From Methanoplanus limicola DSM 2279 (GTDB lineage Archaea; Halobacteriota; Methanomicrobia; Methanomicrobiales; Methanomicrobiaceae): a stretch of DNA of 64,000 nucleotides. Below the pieces are notes generated by a model, which worked only from the letters and a program-made list of their open reading frames with translations, was not told the origin of the DNA and did no database searches. The stretch covers positions 1,638,957-1,702,956 of the forward strand of contig NZ_CM001436.1 in assembly GCF_000243255.1 (NCBI RefSeq). Direction: 5' to 3'. Made by a program: the position numbers and the translations under genes. Positions 37,201-45,600 of this stretch are shown here, piece by piece (position 1 is the stretch's first letter; every line of letters starts with the position of its first letter).

Positions 37201-37953
37201 AATCTGGCTGTTTATTCTTCCGCCTGGAAAGAAGAGGCGGACCTTGCAGATATTTTCCTTGAGTGGAACAGCTATTCTTACGGGAGGGATAATTTTGGAA
37301 CTCCGGCAGGAGATGATATGGTTTTAAGCCTGAAATCCGTAGATATGACTTTCAATGTTGCAATGACGGATGAATATGATCTGCTTGGGTGCTGCTGTTA
37401 TTTCGGCAATCACGGCGGGCTTACAATTGCAGCAAGGTCAGTATCACATAAGGATGTTCCTGTTTATTATGGAGATACGCGGCACCGGGATGAGGTTGAG
37501 GTGAGAACAATTGCCGATGAAATCCGGCGTGTTGTCAGGACAAAACTGTTAAATCCAAAATGGATTGACGGAATGAAGAGACATGGATATAAAGGTGCCG
37601 GGGATATTTCAAAGAGAGTAACACATGTTTACGGATGGGAAGCAACAACCGGAGAAGTGGATGATTCAATATTTGATAATATTACAGAGACATTTGTTCT
37701 TGATGAGGATAACAGGAGTTTTTTCTCGGAAAAAAATCCATGGGCACTTGAGGAGATCTCAAGAAGACTTTTAGAGGCAGAAGCAAGAAATTTATGGAAT
37801 GCAGATCCCGATGTTCTGGACCGGTTAAAAGAGGCATACATGGATATTGAAGGCGATATTGAAGACCGGATGGATGATTCCGGGGGTAATATTCAGGGTG
37901 GTTCCATAGATGTATATTCATTGAAGGAGCTTAACATCCACAGAGAAAGGTAG
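34237..37953 (+). CDS. cobN: CobN/BchH-type large chelatase subunit
   Basis: 1238 residues, close to the usual length of cobaltochelatase CobN and magnesium chelatase H. It aligns with the CobN/Mg-chelatase family along most of its length: [25 protein letters not shown] in the middle, [23 protein letters not shown] in the C-terminal half, and [18 protein letters not shown] and YGRDNFGTP further on. The large subunit binds the tetrapyrrole and the metal, while an AAA+ ChlI/ChlD motor (encoded next, at 38080) drives insertion. Methanogens make corrin by the early-cobalt route, which does not use CobN, and their nickel chelatase for F430 is the small CfbA. So the role here is open. It sits between two BtuCD-type importers, suggesting salvage or re-metallation of imported tetrapyrroles (inference). 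Confidence 0.88.
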   Translation: [1238 protein letters not shown]

Positions 37954-38079
37954 TACTTATTCATGCTCCAGTTAGCAAAATTTAAAACAATTTTTGTGCG
38001 TAGCCATTATTTTTTATTTGTGCTAATGATTAACAAATAATAACATATTTTTATTAACTCGTGTGCCAAAACTGAATTG

Positions 38080-40197
38080 ATGTCTTATCCGATAAAACGG
38101 AGAATATTACCTTTTTCAGCAATTGTGGGGCAGGAATATATGAAAAAAGCCCTGCTGTTAAATGCTGTTAATCCGGCAATAGGTGGAGTTCTTATAAGGG
38201 GAGACAAGGGAACAGCAAAATCAACGGCTGTACGTGCATTATCAGAAGTGCTTCCGGAAATTTCTGTGATGAAAAACTGCCCTTTTAACTGTAATCCGGA
38301 AAATGAAGAAGAGATGTGTGAGTCATGCCGGAAGAGGGATGGCAGAGATGATTATACCATAAGGCAGGTTAAGATTGTTAATCTCCCTCTCGGCGCTACG
38401 GAAGACCGGGTAGTTGGTACAATAGATATCGAGAAGGCAATTAAAGAAGGTACAAAAGCTGTAGAACCTGGCATTCTTGCGGAAGTAAATCGTGGCATAC
38501 TGTATATAGATGAGGTTAACCTCTTGGATGATCATGTTGCAGACATTCTTCTGGACTCTGCTGCAATGGGAGTTAATGTTGTTGAAAGGGAGGGCATTTC
38601 GCTCTCACATCCCTCCAAATTCATTCTTATAGGGACCATGAACCCTGAGGAGGGTGAATTAAGGCCACAGCTTCTTGACCGCTTTGGTCTTCAGGTAACT
38701 GTTGAGGGAATACTCAATCCAGATCTCAGGATGAACATTGTAAGGGCTGCGGAGCTTTTTGAAAGAGATCCTGAAGGATATTGTGCTTTATTCTCTGAAA
38801 TGCAGGACAAACTCCGGGAAATAATAGTTTCTGCAAAAAAGATCCTCCCTGTTACTGAAATTTCGGATGAAAAAATCAGACTTATCGTTGATACCTGTAT
38901 AAGTCTTGGAATCAAGACACACAGGGCAGAGATCACTATTATGAGAACTGCAAAGACAGTAGCCGCTCTTGACGGAAGGAAGACTGTATCTGATGAGGAT
39001 ATCAGAGAAGCCATGAAGCTTGCCCTTCCTCACAGGATGAGGAGAAAGCCATTTGAAGAGCCTGAGCTGGATGAGGAGATGCTTGATGATCTTTTTAATA
39101 ACCGGAATGATGACCATCCGGATGATGAAAAAGCCCCTCCTGAAAGCAGAACTTCCGGTTCAGAACCGGAAAAATCCGTAAATAGTGGTGATAACCGGAA
39201 AAGCGGAACAGAAGAAAAATCTGAAAATTCGGGCAATAGTGGCGGTGCTGATTCCAATAACGGGAATTCCGGGAACTCGGGAAGGGAACCTTCTGAAAAT
39301 AGCTGTGGTGACATAAGTGGTGAGGCAAACTCTTCTGAAAAAATACATCTGGCGGGAGAACCTGTGGATTCGGATAAGATTAAATATATTTCAGTAAGAG
39401 ACCGGTTAAAAAGAAGAAATTCCGGCGGTAAAAGAAGTGAGTCTTTATCTTCAACAGGCCATTACAGGTCATCAAAAAGTTCTTCTTCTGGTCTGGACCT
39501 AGCCTTTGACGCTACATTAAGGGCTGCTGCGCCATATCAGAACCAGCGCAGTAGTGCTGGTATTGCGGTGAGTATCAATAAATCGGATCTGATGGAAAAA
39601 GTCAGGGTTGGAAAAGTATCTGCTGCATGTGTTTTTGTTGTGGATGCAAGCGGATCTATGGGTGCAATGAACCGGATGGAATCTGCAAAAGGTGCTGTAA
39701 TGTCAATGCTTGGTGATTCCTACATAAACAGGGACAGGGTTGGTCTTGTGGCGTTTAAGGGCGATAAGGCAGACCTTCTTCTTCCGCTCTGTTCAAGTGT
39801 CGATCTTGCAAAAAAATCTCTTGAAGAACTCCCAACCGGGGGGAGGACGCCCCTGTCTGCCGGACTTTTTAAAGGTCTTGAAACTTTATTAAGGGAAAAA
39901 AGGAAGAACAGCAGAATAATGCCAATGCTTGTATGTATTACTGACGGCAGGTCAAACAGGTCACTCTCCGGAAATATAAAAGAGGAACTTGTAAAAGTTT
40001 CAGAAGAGATCAGAAGCAATGGCATTCACGCTGTATTTATTGACACTGAAAATTCAGAGAATAATTTTTTAAAGATGCAGATTGGTTACTGCAAAATGCT
40101 GGCCGAGCATTCGGGTGGCAGCTACTATTCACTTGCAGAACTTAGTAGGGACAGTCTGTATGATATTGCCTCTTCGGAGATAGACCTTCTTAACTGA
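38080..40197 (+). CDS. Fused ChlI-ChlD chelatase AAA+ ATPase with VWA domain
   Basis: 705 residues from the ATG at 38080 (the in-frame TTG just before is less likely). The N-terminal AAA+ (ChlI-like) domain has Walker [11 protein letters not shown] at about 40-49 and a Cys-rich insert (NCPFNC...MCESC) near 66-86 that may bind zinc or an Fe-S cluster. Walker B-like [12 protein letters not shown] follows. A Ser/Gly/Asn-rich linker at about 345-445 leads to a VWA domain with the MIDAS motif DASGS near 524 (ChlD-like). It is the motor partner of the CobN-type subunit 124 nt upstream. The I and D subunits are fused in one chain, as is common in archaea and anaerobes. ATP hydrolysis drives metal insertion into a tetrapyrrole held by CobN. 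Confidence 0.9.
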   Translation: MSYPIKRRILPFSAIVGQEYMKKALLLNAVNPAIGGVLIRGDKGTAKSTAVRALSEVLPEISVMKNCPFNCNPENEEEMCESCRKRDGRDDYTIRQVKIVNLPLGATEDRVVGTIDIEKAIKEGTKAVEPGILAEVNRGILYIDEVNLLDDHVADILLDSAAMGVNVVEREGISLSHPSKFILIGTMNPEEGELRPQLLDRFGLQVTVEGILNPDLRMNIVRAAELFERDPEGYCALFSEMQDKLREIIVSAKKILPVTEISDEKIRLIVDTCISLGIKTHRAEITIMRTAKTVAALDGRKTVSDEDIREAMKLALPHRMRRKPFEEPELDEEMLDDLFNNRNDDHPDDEKAPPESRTSGSEPEKSVNSGDNRKSGTEEKSENSGNSGGADSNNGNSGNSGREPSENSCGDISGEANSSEKIHLAGEPVDSDKIKYISVRDRLKRRNSGGKRSESLSSTGHYRSSKSSSSGLDLAFDATLRAAAPYQNQRSSAGIAVSINKSDLMEKVRVGKVSAACVFVVDASGSMGAMNRMESAKGAVMSMLGDSYINRDRVGLVAFKGDKADLLLPLCSSVDLAKKSLEELPTGGRTPLSAGLFKGLETLLREKRKNSRIMPMLVCITDGRSNRSLSGNIKEELVKVSEEIRSNGIHAVFIDTENSENNFLKMQIGYCKMLAEHSGGSYYSLAELSRDSLYDIASSEIDLLN

Positions 40198-40350
40198 AGA
40201 GAAGCCGGTCAGAATTAGAAATTATTGACAGCACATAATTGTCCTACAATATTTCATTCGGAAGTGTTGTGAATAAAATGATTTGTCTTCAGATCAACTT
40301 ACAGATACAAAATAATTTTACTTAACACAACATAATATTTTACAATTGTA

Positions 40351-41325
40351 ATGAAGAAAAAAAATATTCTGATAATCCTGATTCTTCTGATAATATCAAT
40401 AGTCAGTATTATCTTCTCAATAACCCTCGGGCCGACAGAGGTAGAACTGTCCACCCTTCTGGGCATTTTTCTAAATCCTTCAGGTGCAGATCAGACTGCA
40501 AATCTGATAATACTGGACATCCGGCTGCCAAGAATACTCTCTGCATTTCTTGTAGGCTGCGGTCTGGCTGTTGCCGGTGCTGTGATGCAGGGGCTGTTTA
40601 AAAATTCAATGGCTGACCCTTATATTATAGGTACATCCTCAGGCGGTGCGCTTGGTGCTGCGATTTCAATAGTAATCTTTGCAGGTGCCGGTCTTCCGTT
40701 CTTTGCATTCGCAGGTGCAACCGGGGCGACACTTATGGTTTATGTACTTGCAACAAAAAAAGGGCGGGCTCCTGTTGAGACTCTTCTTCTCTCCGGAGTT
40801 GCATTATCTATGTTTTTCTCGGCCATACTCTCATTTCTTATGTATAATGCCGGGAAAAGTCTTCACCAGATAGTCTTCTGGCTGATGGGTGGATTCTGGA
40901 ATGTGGGGTGGACAGATGCACTTACCGGCCTGATAATTATCCTTGCATCAGTATTTCTGCTCTTCTTCTCAAGGGATTTGAATATCCTTTCCCTCGGTGA
41001 GGATGATGCCGGCACTCTTGGAGTTGATGTTGAACTGCTGAAGAAAGTTCTTCTTATTGCAAGTTCACTTGTTGCCGGAATTGCGGTTGCGATTGCGGGT
41101 GCGATAGGTTTTATCGGCCTTATTACACCACATGTTATGCGCCTCATTGTCGGGCCTGATCACCGGGTGCTTATACCTTCATCACTGTTTGCCGGAGGAT
41201 TATTCCTGCTGTGGGCTGATAATATGACAAGAACATTTTTCAATGAAATGCCGGTCGGAGTAATTACTGCATTCGTTGGAGCGCCATTCTTCCTGCTCCT
41301 GCTCAGAAAGAGGATGAAAGCATGA
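40351..41325 (+). CDS. btuC: BtuC/FecD-type ABC transporter permease (importer 2)
   Basis: A 324-residue FecCD-family permease with nine to ten helices. Motifs are LDIRLPRILSAFLVGCGLAVAGAVMQGLFKNSMADPYIIGTSSG (about 55-98) and GAIGFIGLITPHVMRLIVGPDHRVLIPSS near the end. The DPYIIGTSSGGALGA form is frequent in archaeal cobalamin permeases. It overlaps the ATPase gene by 4 nt (ATGA). Its probable binding protein is the BtuF domain of the 47782-49788 protein, because no free binding-protein gene accompanies this pair. The ATPase's halobacterial-BtuD-like C-terminal domain favours a corrinoid substrate. Confidence 0.88.
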   Translation: MKKKNILIILILLIISIVSIIFSITLGPTEVELSTLLGIFLNPSGADQTANLIILDIRLPRILSAFLVGCGLAVAGAVMQGLFKNSMADPYIIGTSSGGALGAAISIVIFAGAGLPFFAFAGATGATLMVYVLATKKGRAPVETLLLSGVALSMFFSAILSFLMYNAGKSLHQIVFWLMGGFWNVGWTDALTGLIIILASVFLLFFSRDLNILSLGEDDAGTLGVDVELLKKVLLIASSLVAGIAVAIAGAIGFIGLITPHVMRLIVGPDHRVLIPSSLFAGGLFLLWADNMTRTFFNEMPVGVITAFVGAPFFLLLLRKRMKA

Positions 41326-42542
41326 TAATTGTAGATGATATCTCTTCTGGATACGGTGGTGAGGAGGATATAATCCATGACATCTCTTTTTCATCGGGAG
41401 AAGGGGAATTTGTAGGGATTATTGGACCAAATGGTTCGGGTAAGAGTACTCTTCTTAAATCCATTGCAGGTATTTTAAACCTCTCCAAAGGAATTGTGAA
41501 TATTAATGATCTTAATATATCAAAGGTTTCGCCAAAAGAGATGGCAAAAACCCTTGGTGTTGTCCCACAGGAGACTGCAGTATCCTTTGATTATTCAGTC
41601 TTTGATATTGTGATGATGGGCCGTCATGCCTACATAGGCAGATTCAGCCAGGAATCTGCCACTGATACTGAAATTGTGAATCAGGCAATAGATAAATGCA
41701 ATATCAGACATCTTGCAGAGAGATCTGTAAAAGAGATAAGCGGTGGTGAGAGGCAGAGGGTGATTATAGCAAGGGCGCTTGCGCAGCAGCCAAAAGTGCT
41801 TCTGCTGGATGAGGCGACATCACACCTTGATATCAATCACCAGATGGAGATACTGAACCTGATAAAGGGTCTTTCCGGTGTGACAAAGATAGGAGTATTT
41901 CATGATTTAAATCTTGCATCCCAGTACTGTGACAGGTTAATTTTATTGAATAAAGGAAAAATATGCTTGTCCGGTCTGCCAAATGAAGTCATTACACAGA
42001 AAAATCTCTCGGAATTTTATGACATTAATGCAGTTGTAGCTGTAAATCCTATAACAAAGAAACCAAGGATAGTGTCCTTAATTGAATCAGGTGAAAAATC
42101 AGCTAAAAAACTTAAAATTCATATCATCTCCGGCGGAGGTTCGGGCTGTGAGATAATGTATGCCCTTTATGAATGCGGACATGAACTGACTGCCGGAATT
42201 CTCTCAATTGATGATTCGGATTATTCTGCAGCCAGATCAGTTGGGATCGAAGTGCTGTCGGTTATGCCTTTCTCTCCTCCCGATGGTGCAATACTGGCTA
42301 AACTCTCTGAAGTTATTTCACAGTCCGATGCGGTCATAGTTGCCGGCATGTGTGTCGGCGACAGTAATATTGTAAATATTGAAGCTTTATCGATGAATAA
42401 TAATATTCCTGTATATCTCTTCGGTGAATTTTCTGATTTTACTTCAGAAAAGAAACTGCCTGATACACTGGGAGCCATAGCTAACGGAATATATTATTCC
42501 GGAGATATCTCGGGGTTGTGCGCAAAAATATCATGCAAATGA
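41322..42542 (+). CDS. btuD: BtuD-type ABC ATPase with extra C-terminal nucleotide-fold domain (importer 2)
   Basis: 406 residues. The ABC domain covers about 1-250: Walker A GPNGSGKS at 35-42, signature ISGGERQR near 139-146, Walker B LLLDEATSHLD. Residues about 262-406 form an additional domain with a Rossmann-like start (KIHIISGGGSGCEIMYALYECG), then SDAVIVAGMCVGDSN and IPVYLFGEF. Similar long BtuD proteins occur in haloarchaea, where a BtuCDF cobalamin importer has been shown genetically in Halobacterium. The extension's function is unknown; nucleotide or corrinoid sensing would fit the fold (inference). An intergenic gap of 89 nt with a palindrome separates it from the surface-protein genes downstream. 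Confidence 0.87.
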   Translation: MIIVDDISSGYGGEEDIIHDISFSSGEGEFVGIIGPNGSGKSTLLKSIAGILNLSKGIVNINDLNISKVSPKEMAKTLGVVPQETAVSFDYSVFDIVMMGRHAYIGRFSQESATDTEIVNQAIDKCNIRHLAERSVKEISGGERQRVIIARALAQQPKVLLLDEATSHLDINHQMEILNLIKGLSGVTKIGVFHDLNLASQYCDRLILLNKGKICLSGLPNEVITQKNLSEFYDINAVVAVNPITKKPRIVSLIESGEKSAKKLKIHIISGGGSGCEIMYALYECGHELTAGILSIDDSDYSAARSVGIEVLSVMPFSPPDGAILAKLSEVISQSDAVIVAGMCVGDSNIVNIEALSMNNNIPVYLFGEFSDFTSEKKLPDTLGAIANGIYYSGDISGLCAKISCK

Positions 42543-42553
42543 ACCAAACTTAT

Positions 42554-42569
42554 TTTTAGTTATCTAAAA
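42554..42569. promoter_or_regulatory. Inverted repeat TTTTAG-N4-CTAAAA before the surface capture genes
   Basis: TTTTAG, TTAT, CTAAAA is a perfect 6-base inverted repeat with a 4-base centre. It is 63 bases upstream of the chosen ATG at 42632 and directly before a TATA-like TTATATAT near 42579-42586. Operator-sized palindromes touching the TATA/BRE region often bind repressors in archaea. The half-site loosely resembles those of DtxR-type metalloregulators, but no consensus can be claimed. Confidence 0.45.
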
Positions 42570-42631
42570 TTAGGGTGAATTATATATCTTCTGAATTCCA
42601 ATATTATGAAATTAATTCCGGAGTTTATTTT

Positions 42632-45600
42632 ATGATATTTGGTACGAATACACGGACATTTAATTCAGTAATAGTATTTTTTTTAATTATTACACTATTG
42701 TCAGGGACAGTTTCAGCGTCAGACACTGATTATATGAACTCTTCTTTATGCATACAGGATACTGAATCAGTAATTTGTCCGGAAGATTTTACAGGTGATA
42801 TCCTGAATAACACCGGTGAAGAAGAGTTATATTCTGCAAATTCAGGTATTTTTGAATCTTTCAGTCCGGATTCTTCAGATACTAATCAGGTTATAAATCC
42901 GGTTGTACAGTCTGAACCAGAGAGCGATAATCTCTTTTATAATTATGAGGATAATACAGCAGATGAATGCGCCGGACCTGTAAGTGGAGAACTTTTGTGG
43001 AATACAACCCCTGTCTCCGGCGATGTTGAAACTCCGCCTGTAATTGCGGATGGCAAAGTCTTCTTCTCCACCTGGTGGACGACAAACAAAAAGGATGACT
43101 ATTACCTCTACTGCTATAACCAGAGTGACGGTATGTATCTCTGGAAGAACACACTTGCCAGCGGAGTCGGCTCTTACCTGGCAGCCGCTGCAACAGGTGG
43201 GGGCAGAGTATTTGTCAGAGGCATAAACGGAGTATTGTATGCTGTTGATATGGATACAGGGGTGACAGAATGGACAAAAACCCTTGATAATTCGCCTCAG
43301 TGGTGGAGCCAGGCAACTTCTTCTCCTGTAGTTTCAGGAGACTGTATTCTTGCAGTCTCCCAGACAACGGGAATACTAAAAAAGTTTGATTTTGAAGGAA
43401 ATGAGATTCAGACCTACAGCGGCGGAGGAACTCTTGAACACAGGAGTTCTCCGGTTGTATCCGGAGGAAATGTTTATTTCGCTGCCGGAGATTCTCAGAA
43501 ACTTTACTCTTTAAATTATGAGACCTTTGATGAGAACTGGAATTTTGTATCACCTGAAAAGATACTCTCGTCCCCTGTTATGGGCACTGATGCAGTTTAT
43601 TTCACCACTTCATCGTACCTTTATGCAGTAAATAAGAGTTCAGGTGAAGAACTCTGGAAAACTGACATCAGTTCACCAAACGGTGCAGGCACGCCTGCAT
43701 TCATGGACGGGTATCTCTATGCCGGCGAGAAAGACGGTCTGCACAAATACAATTCGGCAGACGGATCTGAGGAATGGTCTTATTCATCAGCAAGCGTTGC
43801 AGCATCTCCTGCTGTTGCAGAGAACGGTGTATATTTTGCCACCAATGAGAAAGGCGGAAAAGTAATCTGTCTGAATCCCGGTGACGGCACTTTGATCTGG
43901 GAATATGCACAGGCAGCACCTGCCGGTGGTTACTTCGCAGCATTCTGGGGTTCATCTCCGGTGATTAATGATGAAAAGCTCTATATTGGTGGTGCATATT
44001 ACAATACTCTTTACTGCTTCGGTAAAGATAATTTCAGCTGGAACGGTGCAGTTACACTTGAGGAAGGGCCGGATTTCAGATATTCACCTAAAAACAACCC
44101 TTCAGCAGAGTATGAAGTAAATGCGACGTCTGATCTTGCAGCACTGAAACAAGCATCAGAGACAGGAGGGTTTGAATTTTATACAGATGATTCGTCATAC
44201 CTTCTGCATAAGACTTTTGAGCTTACCGGAATTCAGGGGATAAACCGGACAGATGATCTTTCTTACTGCTGGTCTGAATACATCAACGGTGAGAGAAAAA
44301 CAGAAGGGCTTGCCGGTAATGTTTTAAAAGACGGGGACAATCTCCAGTTTGTCTATGGGTTCTGTGATTCAGGGAAAGGAATATATCCGGCACCGGGAGA
44401 CTCAGAAAATTCAGTCAATATTACGGTTTCTGTTCTAAAAAAACAGATCAAAGGTCCACAAACCTCCAACATCCGCTGGAGTACAGCTCCTGTCTCCGGC
44501 GATGTTGAAACTCCGCCTGTAATTGCGGATGGCAAAGTCTTCTTCTCCACTTGGTGGACGACAAACAAAAAGGATGACTATTACCTCTACTGCTATAACC
44601 AGAGTGACGGTATGTATCTCTGGAAGAACACACTTGCCAGCGGAGTCGGTTCTTACCTGGCAGCCGCTGCAACAGGTGGGGGCAGAGTATTTGTCAGAGG
44701 CATAAACGGAGTATTGTATGCCATTGATATGGGTACCGGAAAAACCAACTGGACAAAAACACTTGATAACTCACCCCGGTGGTGGAGTCAGGCAACCTCA
44801 TCTCCCGTAGTCTCAGGAAATTATCTTCTTGCAGTTTCCCAGACTACGGGAATACTGAGGAAATTTGATTTTGATGGCAATGAGGTTAAGACCTACAACG
44901 GCGGAGGAACACTGGAATACAGGAGTTCTCCTGTTGTGTCCGGCGGAAATGTCTATTTCGCTGCCGGAGATTCTCAGAAACTTTACTCTTTAAATTATGA
45001 GACCTTTGATGAGAACTGGAATTTTGTATCACCTGAAAAGATACTCTCGTCCCCTGTTATGGGCACTGATGCAGTTTATTTCACCACTTCATCGTACCTT
45101 TATGCAGTAAACAAGAGTTCAGGTGAAGAAATCTGGAAAACTGACATCAGTTCACCAAACGGTGCAGGCACGCCTGCATTCATTGACGGATATTTGTATG
45201 TCGGTGAAAAGGACGGTCTTCATAAGTACAGTTCAGAAGACGGGACTGAAGAATGGTCCTATTCATCTGCCGGCGTTGCAGCATCTCCTGCTGCTGCAGA
45301 GAACAGTGTATATTTTGCCACCAATGAAAAATCCGGCAGGGTGATCTGTTTAAGTCCTGTCAACGGAAGCAGGATATGGGAATATGCACAGGCAGAACCT
45401 GCCGGTGGTTACTTTGCGGCATTCTGGGGTTCATCTCCGGTAATTGACAATGAGATGCTCTATATCGGCGGTGCATATTACGATTCTCTCTACTGTTTCG
45501 GCCCGGAAATGCCACTTGGAGAACCACATCTGTATGCATCCCCTGAAGGCGGAAAATCACCACTTAATGTAAGTTTTTCTGCAACAGGGTGCGAAAATGT

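Noticed and set aside
37954-38079. Possible cobalamin riboswitch between cobN and the ChlID gene
   Set aside because: I could not find a B12-box-like conserved segment or the expected helices. The gap is simple AT-rich sequence, and such riboswitches are rare in archaea.
40198-40350. Possible operator GTGTTGTGAA / TTAACACAAC before importer 2
   Set aside because: The arms are far apart and match only partly; no more than chance is needed.
42575-42631. Upstream GTG start for the giant DUF4430 protein
   Set aside because: It would put 19 polar residues before the signal peptide and lacks a ribosome binding site, whereas the ATG at 42632 has GGAG 8 bases upstream.
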